A stretch of 25,078 bases of DNA from an uncultured Bacilli bacterium (GTDB lineage Bacteria > Bacillota_I > Bacilli_A > RFN20 > CAG-631). Position numbers and translations under genes: made by a program. The DNA lies in NCBI GenBank assembly GCA_934202505.1, contig CAKPXW010000015.1:1-25078 (forward strand). Reading direction: 5' to 3'. A model generated the notes under the pieces. That model had not been told where the DNA came from, searched no databases, and worked only from the letters and a program-made list of their open reading frames with translations. Within the stretch, counting starts at the first letter, position 1; each line of letters begins with the position of its first letter. Of this stretch, positions 15,441 to 23,445 are shown one piece after another.

Positions 15441-16767
15441 CATTGATAAATATATTAGTAACATTTTAGAAAATTCTTTTTTATCATTAGATGATATAAA
15501 TAATTTAAAAGTAAATACTGGGCTTAAACAATATTTCTATCTACATAATTCATACAAAATTCCTTTATCAATTTCAATCAAATTATCAGCAAATATCGAA
15601 GAAAAGCAACGTCAATTTGAAAATGCTATTCCGATTATAAAAAAATTTAATCAACAAAAGATTGATTATTTATTAATTAAGGGACCTGTTTTATCAAAAT
15701 ATTTATATAATGATGCATTTATTAAAAACTATATGGATTTAGATTTATTTATTAATCCAAATTACTATGAAGCAGCTTGCGAAACATTACTAAAAAATGG
15801 TTATTATAATAATCATCTTTTATGTTATGACAAAAGTTTAATTAAAGAAAATAAATTATCTTATTTCTTACTATTATGCAAAGGCGATGATAACTATTTT
15901 TATAATCATAATAATGGATTTGAAATAAAAGATTTTATTAGATTTATTTCACTAGATTATTATGAAATTATTAAAGACCATATTATATCTGTTAAAATAC
16001 ATAATATTGATGTAAATACTTTTGATATCGAAATGACATTTGTTATTTCAATGATATACCTATATTATTCCACAATGACATATAAAGGTTTTAAACAAAA
16101 ATATAAAATTGATTATTTATTAGAGTTTATTATTTTTTATAAAAAATATAATGAATCATTATCATTTAGTAGGTTGCTTAAGTTAATAGAACTTTTGAAA
16201 CTTAATGATATTTTAAATGCACTTAATATTTTTTTAAATGAACATTTTAAAATAAATTTATTTTCAAATAATAAAATTTTATATTATGACAAATACAAGG
16301 AATCATCAATTTATAATCATTCTTTTAGTGACTTATGTACAATAATTGAAAATAATTGTAATGATACTCCAATAAATAAATATAATATTATACGGAACTA
16401 TAATAATAATATAAACTATAAATATATTATAGAACATTCTATTCAAAATAAGAATGAAATAAAATTTACCATAAGATACCCTAGAATTTTATCAATGATA
16501 TCTTTTGAATTTATATTTTTATTTGATAATGTAATCAAAAAAAATGAATTTACATTTTATGAAGAAAATATCTATGAATTTAGAAATGAAATAGGTGTTT
16601 CTTATATATTTAATTATTATGATAATGACTATAAAGTTTTTACATTCACTATTAATAATTTAGATACCTATAAAAAAATTCTTTATTGTACATTTTTAAG
16701 AAAAGTGTCGAAAAATTTTTATCCATTAATGGAAGAAGAAGAAAAAAGTTTTGTAAAAGTTTTATAA
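15430..16767 (+). CDS. Nucleotidyltransferase-like tailoring protein (PF14907 type)
   Basis: A 445-residue protein starts at ATG 15430 behind AAAGGAGA (15413-15420); an in-frame TTG at 15421 abuts that site and is rejected. Near the N-terminus, LLIKGPVLSKYLYND (81-95) followed by YMDLDLFINP (101-110, acidic Asp103 and Asp105) matches the NTP_transf_5 nucleotidyltransferase-fold family: the KG-x-A/V-L loop and then DxD. The remaining 330 residues are Asn, Ile, Lys and Tyr rich and I do not recognise them. Family members accompany HprK-like kinases in several lasso peptide clusters, where they are thought to act after the phosphorylation. The gene overlaps the kinase by 11 bases and is the last gene before a terminator. 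Transfer of a nucleotide or sugar to the peptide phosphate is a hypothesis only. Confidence 0.8.
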   Translation: MINNIDKYISNILENSFLSLDDINNLKVNTGLKQYFYLHNSYKIPLSISIKLSANIEEKQRQFENAIPIIKKFNQQKIDYLLIKGPVLSKYLYNDAFIKNYMDLDLFINPNYYEAACETLLKNGYYNNHLLCYDKSLIKENKLSYFLLLCKGDDNYFYNHNNGFEIKDFIRFISLDYYEIIKDHIISVKIHNIDVNTFDIEMTFVISMIYLYYSTMTYKGFKQKYKIDYLLEFIIFYKKYNESLSFSRLLKLIELLKLNDILNALNIFLNEHFKINLFSNNKILYYDKYKESSIYNHSFSDLCTIIENNCNDTPINKYNIIRNYNNNINYKYIIEHSIQNKNEIKFTIRYPRILSMISFEFIFLFDNVIKKNEFTFYEENIYEFRNEIGVSYIFNYYDNDYKVFTFTINNLDTYKKILYCTFLRKVSKNFYPLMEEEEKSFVKVL

Positions 16768-16804
16768 GAGATTAAGCAACATATATTTATTAGTTTATTA
16801 ATAA

Positions 16805-16847
16805 TAAAAAGAGGATGATTTTTATAGACCAAATCACCCTTTTTTTC
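16805..16847 (+). terminator. Bidirectional terminator between the RiPP operon and the dehydrogenase
   Basis: AAAAAGAGGATGATTT pairs with AAATCACCCTTTTTTT with one mismatch, and T-runs lie on both strands. It can end both the plus-strand RiPP operon and the convergent minus-strand gene. Confidence 0.8.
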
Positions 16848-16853
16848 GTTTTG

Positions 16854-17882
16854 TTATTTAGAATAGTATTCCATTGGATAAGTTAAATATTCAATTGGAT
16901 CAAGTTCATCTAATGTTACTACTCCACATGGAGCCTTAAGTAAACTTGGAATTCTATTTACAATAGTTGCACATGTATGTTCAACTGTAGCAGGTTTTAC
17001 AACATGGAATTCAACATTTGGTTCACCTTCAATTGTCCAATCACACATATCTCCATCATCTGGTCCATAAACTTTTCCAATACATTGAGTTTCGATAACT
17101 GGTCCTTGGAATGTTTCTGTTGTAACAACAGCTGCCATACCAATGCATTCTCCCTTAGGAATAACTCTTCCTAAAGTTGATGAATATAAATCTTTATCAT
17201 AGAAATAAGGAACACATTTTTGAGTTTGGCTCTTTACTGTCCAGCCCATTTTATGTGCTAAAGCTTCATTTGAGTTCCATACATATGAAGGCTCAATTTC
17301 TTCAGGATGAGCAATTTGTTTTTCAAATTCATCAGCACTTAAGCCTACACCATGAGCTTTAGCAAGAGCAAGCCCATAATCTTCTACATTATAAGAAACT
17401 GCACCAGAGATCTTTTTAATTGTATTACAAGAGCCAGCAACCATTCCAACCATATTTACCCAGAATGTATCTTCCATACCAGATCCCACAAATGTACAAC
17501 CATTTTCTTTAGCTATAACATCTAATTTATTCATTCTTGCTGGATCTGTATTCCAAGCATAAGTTGCTTCTTCACAAGTTGAAATTACATTAATACCTCT
17601 TGATAAACATTTTACATAATGATCAAAGCAATCACTAACCAAACTAAATAGAGTAACAACTGCAACATCCGCATCGCAATTATCTAATACTGCATCTGCA
17701 TCATTGGAAATTAAAACACCTGTTTTTACACCAAGTCCTGCGAAATCGCCAACATCCATACCAACAATTGCAGGGTTTACATCAATTGCACCAACGATTT
17801 CTGCTCCATGTTCAAACAAATAACGTAAAATGTACTTTGCCATCTTACCACAGCCATATTGAACAACTTTAATTTTTTGCAT
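16854..17882 (-). CDS. 2,4-diaminopentanoate dehydrogenase-like NAD(P)-dependent oxidoreductase
   Basis: The 342-residue protein has an N-terminal Rossmann fold with YGCGKMAKYILR (9-20; GxGxMA type) and AIDVNPAIVG (about 32-41). A C-terminal DapB-like substrate domain contains GSGMEDTFWVNM and DPIEYLTYPMEYYSK. Such proteins are often named dihydrodipicolinate reductase-like. The characterised member is the 2,4-diaminopentanoate dehydrogenase of clostridial ornithine fermentation, which oxidatively deaminates the amino acid with NAD(P). The length fits that enzyme (about 340) rather than DapB (about 265). No other ornithine-degradation genes are in the window, so the substrate is uncertain and a different amine is possible. 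A consensus AGGAGG precedes the ATG. The promoter is MerR-type and the regulator gene lies immediately upstream. Confidence 0.78.
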   Translation of the reverse strand: MQKIKVVQYGCGKMAKYILRYLFEHGAEIVGAIDVNPAIVGMDVGDFAGLGVKTGVLISNDADAVLDNCDADVAVVTLFSLVSDCFDHYVKCLSRGINVISTCEEATYAWNTDPARMNKLDVIAKENGCTFVGSGMEDTFWVNMVGMVAGSCNTIKKISGAVSYNVEDYGLALAKAHGVGLSADEFEKQIAHPEEIEPSYVWNSNEALAHKMGWTVKSQTQKCVPYFYDKDLYSSTLGRVIPKGECIGMAAVVTTETFQGPVIETQCIGKVYGPDDGDMCDWTIEGEPNVEFHVVKPATVEHTCATIVNRIPSLLKAPCGVVTLDELDPIEYLTYPMEYYSK

Positions 17883-17912
17883 ATATATTTCCTCCTAAAT
17901 TTGTTCAATTTT

Positions 17913-17943
17913 ATTATAAAGTCTAATTATGGATTAGAGTCAA
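17913..17943 (-). promoter_or_regulatory. MerR-type promoter with operator dyad in a 19-base spacer
   Basis: On the minus strand TTGACT (17943-17938) and TATAAT (17918-17913) are separated by 19 bases, the hallmark of MerR-activated promoters. The spacer region carries the dyad TCTAAT-N5-ATTAGA (17922-17938). A near copy of this dyad stands before the merR-like gene. Confidence 0.82.
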
Positions 17944-17961
17944 TATCTAATCGATATTTTT

Positions 17962-18798
17962 TTATCGAAATGCTAATGGCACTTGCAATCTTAAATACAT
18001 AGATCTTTTTTTATCAGAAAATACATTAAATTCTGTAATAACTTCACAAATATAATCACCATTTATTTGATAATTATTTTCTTTACAATAAGCAAGTAAT
18101 TTTTTACCATATTCTACTTCTTCATCAAAATTGTCTAAATATATGCAGGCATACATTCCACTTTCTAGTACTTTAATATTTTCAGAATTTGGAAAAATAT
18201 CATCTACAAAAATAAAAACTTCACTAGATTTATAATTATTATTTAGATAATCATCTTTTTTTATATTTGATCCTACATTGCAATAATAAACTTGTGGCAA
18301 ATGATTATTGATTAAATTTGTTTTTAAATCATTTAATACATGTTCATAAACACTAATATCATATTCATAAAAGTTAATATTTGTCTTTATAGAATAAATT
18401 TTCCTATGGGGAATATATTCAATTGTAATCATTCCTTTTTTAGGAGATTTTCTAAATCTTTCAATACTATCGATAGTTTTGGAAATAGCATTTAAAGAAA
18501 GATTTAGGGAACTTATTTGTTCCTTTACTTGCCTTTTTTTCTTAATTAAAGTTGATTCAATTAATTTTAAATCATTACTATTTAAAATATCTTTAATTTC
18601 ATTTAAACTCATGTTTAACTCTTTCATATATTGAATCATATCTAATCTTGCATTTTGATTTATAGAATAATATCTATAATTAGTTTTTTCATCAACAAAA
18701 ATTGGTTTTAATATTCCAAGTTCATCATATAAACGAAGAGTAGGAATAGATACATGATTTAGTTTCGAAAAGTCACCTATTTTTATTAATTTATCCAT
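17962..18798 (-). CDS. MerR family regulator with GyrI-like effector domain (BmrR/BltR type)
   Basis: The 278-residue protein has a winged-helix MerR domain at about 5-75 (IGDFSKLNHVSIPTLRLYDELGILKP and the NYRYYS wing). A dimerisation coiled coil follows at about 77-115, then a C-terminal GyrI/SOUL-like ligand-binding domain at about 122-278 ending in GDYICEVITEFNV. The acidic residue in that last stretch is where BmrR-type proteins hold a buried Glu that contacts cationic ligands. There are no metal-binding cysteines of the classical MerR kind. It probably activates the adjacent amine dehydrogenase-like gene through the 19-base-spacer promoter at 17913-17943, and controls itself through the dyad at 18811-18836. 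The ligand is unknown; an organic cation or amine would fit the target gene. No strong terminator separates the two genes, so some cotranscription is possible. Confidence 0.9.
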   Translation of the reverse strand: MDKLIKIGDFSKLNHVSIPTLRLYDELGILKPIFVDEKTNYRYYSINQNARLDMIQYMKELNMSLNEIKDILNSNDLKLIESTLIKKKRQVKEQISSLNLSLNAISKTIDSIERFRKSPKKGMITIEYIPHRKIYSIKTNINFYEYDISVYEHVLNDLKTNLINNHLPQVYYCNVGSNIKKDDYLNNNYKSSEVFIFVDDIFPNSENIKVLESGMYACIYLDNFDEEVEYGKKLLAYCKENNYQINGDYICEVITEFNVFSDKKRSMYLRLQVPLAFR

Positions 18799-18810
18799 TT
18801 TATTTCTCCT

Positions 18811-18836
18811 AAAACTCTAACCATAATTAGAGTTTT
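18811..18836 (-). promoter_or_regulatory. Predicted MerR operator before its own gene
   Basis: AAAACTCTAA-CCATAA-TTAGAGTTTT is a perfect dyad with 10-base arms. Its core CTCTAA(T)CCATAATTAGA matches the site at 17922-17938 except for one extra base there. It abuts the AGGAGAAA ribosome site of the regulator, so bound protein would block expression (autorepression). Confidence 0.7.
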
Positions 18837-18936
18837 TATTTCTTAAATATTAACATTTAATTAAAAAGAAAACAAATTTATTTATTAAATTATAGCAAAA
18901 TAAAATAAAACTTGATTTTTTTCTAGGTAAATAGCC

Positions 18937-18965
18937 TTGAAATGGAAAAAAATCATGTGTATAAT
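18937..18965 (+). promoter_or_regulatory. Promoter of the lipoprotein gene
   Basis: TTGAAA (18937-18942) and TATAAT (18960-18965) are 17 bases apart, 42 bases before the start codon. Confidence 0.75.
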
Positions 18966-18969
18966 ACTA

Positions 18970-18989
18970 TTGATATATAAATATATCAA
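18970..18989 (+). promoter_or_regulatory. Perfect dyad in the lipoprotein gene leader
   Basis: TTGATATAT-AA-ATATATCAA covers the expected transcription start just after the -10. It could be an operator or a 5' mRNA hairpin; the sequence does not decide. Confidence 0.4.
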
Positions 18990-19007
18990 AAAGGAGATTT
19001 AGGAAAT

Positions 19008-20525
19008 ATGAAAAACAATCGTTTAGCTGTTCTACTTTCTCTTTCTGCTATTCTAGCAATCACTGGATGTGAAAAGAATCCAGATGATAATAGTAGCAAA
19101 GAAAATAGCTCAAGTGAGACACAACAAACAAGTGGGGAAACATCAAATTCTTCATCTGAAATTGTTAAAGTTGATGTAGAAGAAACATTAAGCAATACAG
19201 TTTTAGATGTTACTAGAAAATTTGAAAACTCAAAAGAAAAAAGTGAAGTTTTACCAGTAAAAGTAAATGCGAATGTTGAAGCAAATGTTAAAGTTGACTA
19301 TTCTGCACTTCTTCCATTTATTTCAGTTTCAACTGATGTTGATACGCCAACAATGCCTTCTTTAGTGAATGATTTATTAAAAGAAGGTGTTAGCGCTACT
19401 GCAAATGCTGAATTATTAGCTAATTTTGATTTTAAAGCATTCGAAGAATATTCAAAGAAAGTTGAAGCTTATAACAATGATGAAATCGCTTATGAAGCTT
19501 TTAAGGCAGATTTAACATCATTAATGGCATCTGATAAAACACAATTATATGTTGGAACTGACATTAATTTATCAAGTAATTTAACAGCTTTCTTAAATAG
19601 TTTAATGGCTACTTCTGATTCTGATACAAATTCAACTTTATCTGATAATATTTCTGTAAAAGCTTATACTACTGCTACAAATTATGCAAACCAAATCACA
19701 ACAGGAAATACAACAATTACTGCTGAATCTGGTGTAAATGATTATGCATATGCTCGTACAATGGGCGAAATGTATTTAACTGTTGCTAGAGTATTAGCAC
19801 AATTACCTGATCTTTCAACTCCTGTAGTTCCAACACCATCTGATACAATGATGGCTGAAGTTACTGCTTTATTTGAAGATGCAAAGGCATGGTATGAAGG
19901 AACATTAACTTCACTTGAATTAGTAAATAAAGTTGAAGCATTCATTATTAAACTTGTTTCATCAGAAGATCAACCAGTTGATGCTATCTTTACAGATGGA
20001 ACTAAAACTTATATTGCTAGTGTTCTAGATGCTGCTAAAGCTCTAAATTGGAATGATGCATTTACTTTTGATGCTACTAAAGATGCTAATGGTTTAACAG
20101 TTGTTACTACTACTATTGATTTCGTAAAACTATTAACTAATGTTAAAGCTATCGTTAAAGCTGCTGAAGAAAAACTTGCAACTTTAACAGATGCTGCAGA
20201 TGAACAAATCAAACAAATGTTAGCAACATTTATTCCAGTTGCAACTAGTACTCTTGAAGCTGTAACTCCTGAAAAATTAACCATTGCTTCTACTATTAGT
20301 ATTAAAGATGGATTAGTTTGCTCTTTTGGTGAAAAAGTTGAAGCTAAAGGTTCTGTAGACTTAGCAAAATTAAATGCTTTAATTGCTATTATAAGCAGTG
20401 GAAATGCTCCAACTCTTTCTGGAACTATTACTTATGATATTTCAGAATCTTCATCTTTCTCTTATGAAATTGGTGGAAAAGTTGAAGTTCCAGCAGTTCC
20501 TACTTTCCCTAAAACAGTTGCATAA
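19008..20525 (+). CDS. Secreted lipoprotein of unknown function
   Basis: This 505-residue protein has a type II signal peptide, with basic MKNNR, hydrophobic 6-18 and lipobox ITGC with the lipidated Cys21. A Ser, Asn and Glu-rich linker follows at about 22-52, typical of a tether across the cell envelope. The rest is rich in Ala, Thr, Val and Asp and almost free of Cys (one more, near residue 438). It alternates helical stretches (AEEKLATLTDAADEQIKQML) with strand-like repeats such as VNANVEANVKVDY and GTITYDISESSSFSYEIGGKVEV, which look like paired beta-rich lobes. I do not recognise a family. A strong promoter and AAGGAG support real, probably high, expression. A perfect terminator follows, so it is monocistronic. 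A binding or adhesion role is only a guess. Confidence 0.8.
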   Translation: MKNNRLAVLLSLSAILAITGCEKNPDDNSSKENSSSETQQTSGETSNSSSEIVKVDVEETLSNTVLDVTRKFENSKEKSEVLPVKVNANVEANVKVDYSALLPFISVSTDVDTPTMPSLVNDLLKEGVSATANAELLANFDFKAFEEYSKKVEAYNNDEIAYEAFKADLTSLMASDKTQLYVGTDINLSSNLTAFLNSLMATSDSDTNSTLSDNISVKAYTTATNYANQITTGNTTITAESGVNDYAYARTMGEMYLTVARVLAQLPDLSTPVVPTPSDTMMAEVTALFEDAKAWYEGTLTSLELVNKVEAFIIKLVSSEDQPVDAIFTDGTKTYIASVLDAAKALNWNDAFTFDATKDANGLTVVTTTIDFVKLLTNVKAIVKAAEEKLATLTDAADEQIKQMLATFIPVATSTLEAVTPEKLTIASTISIKDGLVCSFGEKVEAKGSVDLAKLNALIAIISSGNAPTLSGTITYDISESSSFSYEIGGKVEVPAVPTFPKTVA

Positions 20526-20540
20526 AATAATTTAATGATT

Positions 20541-20571
20541 AGACTTGCTTATAATGAGCAAGTCTTTTTTA
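20541..20571 (+). terminator. Rho-independent terminator after the lipoprotein gene
   Basis: AGACTTGCT (20541-20549) and AGCAAGTCT (20557-20565) pair perfectly around a 7-base loop and are followed by six T. Confidence 0.9.
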
Positions 20572-20628
20572 TTTTATAATACATTTTTATACTTTTTTTG
20601 TTATAATTTTCCTAAGGAGGAATTTAAA

Positions 20629-21816
20629 ATGGATAATACTACTTTTATTAGTGATCAAGATATAAATTCTCGTGCGGAAGAACTTGCTAAAAAATTATAT
20701 CAAGATAATAAAGAAATCATTGATGAAATTACAGATGATAAAAAAGATGTACTTCCACAAAACGAGTGTGATAACGCCCCATATAAAGAAGTAAAGAAAA
20801 AAAAGAAAAAATGGTTATGGATTCTTTTAGGAATTGCTGCTATGGCATTAATACTGCTTCTTATAATTTCTAATATTCTAAATGTAGGAGAAAGATTACT
20901 TAAAACTAATAAATATTTAGGAATTGGTTTTTATGTTTTAGTTATTTTATTAATATTAATACTAATTATCATTCCTTCAATTGAAATTATGTTTCTTCCT
21001 TCTTACAATAGTCTTTTTGCTATAGAAAATAATGGTGACAAGGAAAAAGTAGTTGCTAATGTTAAAAAAATTTGCCTTATAGCTAAAAAGCATCAAGAGC
21101 AATGGAATATTAATAAAAATGAAAAAACAAGGGAAAAATATAATAATGCTTTAAATACTTTAAAAAATAGTAAAGATATTTCTCAACTTGTTATGGCTTA
21201 TCGATATATTTATAAAACTTATATAAAAAAAGATGTATTAAATATAATTACCTCTTATTCAAATAAAATATTTTTAGCTACAGCTGTTGTGCAAAATGGA
21301 AAAGTTGATTCCTTCATTATGTTTTCTTCTTATTTTAAAATGAGCAAAGATATTTTAAAATATTGTGGATTTAGAATTAGTTTTGTTAGATTATGTAAGT
21401 TAGCAATTAATATATTAATTATGTTAGCTGCAGCTACTAAACTTGGAGAAGTAGATTTAAGTTCTATTTTCCCTAAAGTATTAATGAACTATCTAGAAAA
21501 AATTCCTGGAGCAAGAGTTGTGGTTAGTTCCTTAAGTGATGGCGTTGCTGATGCCTTAATGTTTTATAAAACAGGAGTAATGTTAGAAGAATATTTACTA
21601 TCTGATAATCAAAATATTATTCATCAATGGGCTGTCTCCATTAAAGAAACGGCTAAATATATGTTAACTGGTCTTATTGTCTCGGTAATTAAAAAAGTGA
21701 TTGAATTTACAACTGTCACTTTCAAAAAAACTGTTCAAGGAATTAAAAAATTCTTTACAACATTCCAAGAACAAATTACTAATAAAAAGAATAAAACTCC
21801 AGCTTTAATAGAATAA
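20629..21816 (+). CDS. Membrane protein resembling DUF697/YcjF (UPF0283)
   Basis: A 395-residue protein starts at ATG 20629 behind AAGGAGG (20614-20620); the frame is open further upstream but without a ribosome site. Residues 1-55 are acidic and cytoplasmic, followed by a lysine stretch (KKKKKK about 57-62). Two strong transmembrane helices lie at about 63-84 and 98-120. A helical domain includes a weaker hydrophobic segment (ILIMLAAATKLGEVD, about 266-280) and GVADALMFYKTGVMLEEYL. The tail is basic. The order of acidic N-terminus, two helices and helical domain with a DUF697-like segment recalls YcjF-type proteins, whose job is unclear. The match is by pattern, not certain. TGTTATAAT (20599-20607) could be an extended -10, but it is very near the ribosome site. 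The gene ends at a bidirectional terminator. Confidence 0.75.
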   Translation: MDNTTFISDQDINSRAEELAKKLYQDNKEIIDEITDDKKDVLPQNECDNAPYKEVKKKKKKWLWILLGIAAMALILLLIISNILNVGERLLKTNKYLGIGFYVLVILLILILIIIPSIEIMFLPSYNSLFAIENNGDKEKVVANVKKICLIAKKHQEQWNINKNEKTREKYNNALNTLKNSKDISQLVMAYRYIYKTYIKKDVLNIITSYSNKIFLATAVVQNGKVDSFIMFSSYFKMSKDILKYCGFRISFVRLCKLAINILIMLAAATKLGEVDLSSIFPKVLMNYLEKIPGARVVVSSLSDGVADALMFYKTGVMLEEYLLSDNQNIIHQWAVSIKETAKYMLTGLIVSVIKKVIEFTTVTFKKTVQGIKKFFTTFQEQITNKKNKTPALIE

Positions 21817-21843
21817 AAAAAGATGTTTATTACATCTTTTTTT
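21817..21843 (+). terminator. Bidirectional terminator between convergent genes
   Basis: AAAAAGATGT (21817-21826) pairs with ACATCTTTTT (21832-21841), with A and T runs on both sides, so it can serve both strands. Confidence 0.8.
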
Positions 21844-22186
21844 ATTCTTCAATTGTTCTAGTTGCAATAATATTAACATTTGTATCACAAATATTTTCTA
21901 CAATTACATCTCTACATTTAATAGGGGCTTTTACCACAACACTTTCTAAAGCCTTCATTACCTCAAACATTTTTTCCTTTGGAATTGCTTGTTCGCTCAT
22001 TACTGGAAGTCTTGATAAGTTTTTAGATTTTAAAATTACTGTTGTTGTTATAACTCTTTTAGGGCAAGTAACCTCATTAATTGCATATTGCTTTCCTCTT
22101 GGACAACTATTACCTGTAACATTTAAATCATCATCGATTGATAAATGGCATCCTTTAGGACATTCAATACAAATAAATTCCTTCAT
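21842..22186 (-). CDS. DUF1667 family cysteine-motif protein
   Basis: This 114-residue protein has the cysteine pattern C6-x2-C9-x3-C13 (CIECPKGCHL), C28 (SCPRGKQY) and C41 (CPKRV). The first four could bind an iron-sulfur cluster or zinc. The remainder ends with RLPVMSEQAIPKEKMFEVMKAL, which is typical of DUF1667. Family members are regularly encoded with the two flavoproteins found upstream here and are assumed to be a small electron-transfer or stability partner of that glycerol-3-phosphate dehydrogenase system. The start overlaps the flavoprotein stop by one base (TAATG), a strong sign of translational coupling. The biochemical role is not established. Confidence 0.88.
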   Translation of the reverse strand: MKEFICIECPKGCHLSIDDDLNVTGNSCPRGKQYAINEVTCPKRVITTTVILKSKNLSRLPVMSEQAIPKEKMFEVMKALESVVVKAPIKCRDVIVENICDTNVNIIATRTIEE

Positions 22187-23442
22187 TAGTTGTCACTCTC
22201 CTTTATTTCTATAGTCAAATTATTAGCTTCTTTTAAAATGGATTTATTTAATTTTAATGTTTCCATTTCAGCTGGAAGCATTGCTATTTTACTAATTGTT
22301 TTGATTATTTCATCATCTAATTTAACAATTACTTTTACATTTTTAAAAGGTTTCTTTACTCTATATTTAAAAGTTATGCTTTCATCAATATTATTTAAAT
22401 GATATTCTTGAGGAACAATATAACTAACTCCATTTCCATTTATTAATTTAGTAATATTACCAGAATCTTGTAATTTATTAGCTAAATATTTAACTGCTCC
22501 TTGACCTGCAAGTTTTGCTTCATCTGTTACATAATCTACTAAATCATGCACATGTAAAGCATTACCACAAGCAAATATTCCTGGAATAGAAGTTTGATAA
22601 TTTTCATCAACATATGCCCCTTTTGTAGGAGACATTTTTGTTCCTACATCTTCTAAAATGACATTGTATGGTATTAATCCTACCGATAAAATTAATGTAT
22701 CTACATCAAAAGAAATTTCACTGTTTGGTATATAATTTAATTTATCGTCCACTTTAGCAATTATGACTTTTTCAACATGGTCTTTACCGATTACCTTTTT
22801 TACTGTATGTGATAAATATAATGGAATATTAAAATCATTTAAACATTGAGCAATATTACGACTTAATCCATTAGAATAAGGCATTAACTCTGCTACTCCT
22901 AAAACTTTTGCTCCTTCAAGAGTCATTCTTCTTGCCATAATAAGGCCAATATCTCCAGAGCCTAAAATAAAGACTCTTTTGCCTACTAAATAGCCATCAA
23001 TATTTAAATATTTTTGAGCTTGTCCAGCAGTCAAAATTCCAGATACTCTATCGCCTTCTAGCATAATTGCTCCAGGAGTTCTTTCTGTGCACCCTGTTGC
23101 CATAACAATACTTTTAGCTTTAATATGGCAAAAGCCATCTTCTTCATTAGAATAATAAATATCTTTATCTTTACTAATAGATACTACATAAGAATTAAGT
23201 TTATATTCAATATTAGTTTTTAAGACTTGATCAATAAATCTTTGCGCATATTCAGGGCCTGATAATTGTTCTTTAAATGTATGTAATCCAAATCCATTAT
23301 GAATACATTGTTGTAATATTCCTCCAAGAAATGGCTCTTTTTCTAAAATCAAAATGTTTTTTACACCCATATTGTAAGCTTCAAGAGCAGCTGCAAGACC
23401 AGCAGATCCTCCACCTACAACTACTAAATCGTATTCTTTCAT
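22186..23442 (-). CDS. FAD/NAD(P)-dependent oxidoreductase of the glycerol-3-phosphate dehydrogenase set
   Basis: This 418-residue flavoprotein has an N-terminal dinucleotide fold VVVGGGSAGLAAALE (7-21) and EKEPFLGGILQQCIHNGFGL (35-54), a phrase with Cys46 that is characteristic of this group. A second dinucleotide motif, VFILGSGDIGLIMARR, lies at about 150-165, and a C-terminal FAD motif at about 290-296 (GIFACGN) is followed by HVHDLVDYVTDEA. The last 90 residues are strand-rich. It is a pyridine nucleotide-disulfide oxidoreductase-like protein that probably passes electrons between NAD(P)H and the GlpA-like partner encoded just upstream (3-base gap). An AAGGAGA site lies inside the end of that upstream gene. 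The direct substrate is unknown. Confidence 0.88.
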   Translation of the reverse strand: MKEYDLVVVGGGSAGLAAALEAYNMGVKNILILEKEPFLGGILQQCIHNGFGLHTFKEQLSGPEYAQRFIDQVLKTNIEYKLNSYVVSISKDKDIYYSNEEDGFCHIKAKSIVMATGCTERTPGAIMLEGDRVSGILTAGQAQKYLNIDGYLVGKRVFILGSGDIGLIMARRMTLEGAKVLGVAELMPYSNGLSRNIAQCLNDFNIPLYLSHTVKKVIGKDHVEKVIIAKVDDKLNYIPNSEISFDVDTLILSVGLIPYNVILEDVGTKMSPTKGAYVDENYQTSIPGIFACGNALHVHDLVDYVTDEAKLAGQGAVKYLANKLQDSGNITKLINGNGVSYIVPQEYHLNNIDESITFKYRVKKPFKNVKVIVKLDDEIIKTISKIAMLPAEMETLKLNKSILKEANNLTIEIKESDN

Positions 23443-23445
23443 TGT

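Noticed and set aside
11391..16767. Lasso peptide cluster
   Set aside because: The kinase and nucleotidyltransferase pair suggested it, but there is no asparagine synthetase-like cyclase and no transglutaminase-like leader protease, and the precursor lacks the Gly or Cys plus Asp/Glu ring layout. A radical SAM enzyme is present instead.
20545..20628. N-terminal extension of the DUF697-like protein
   Set aside because: The frame is open here but runs through the preceding terminator, and AAGGAGG points to the ATG at 20629.
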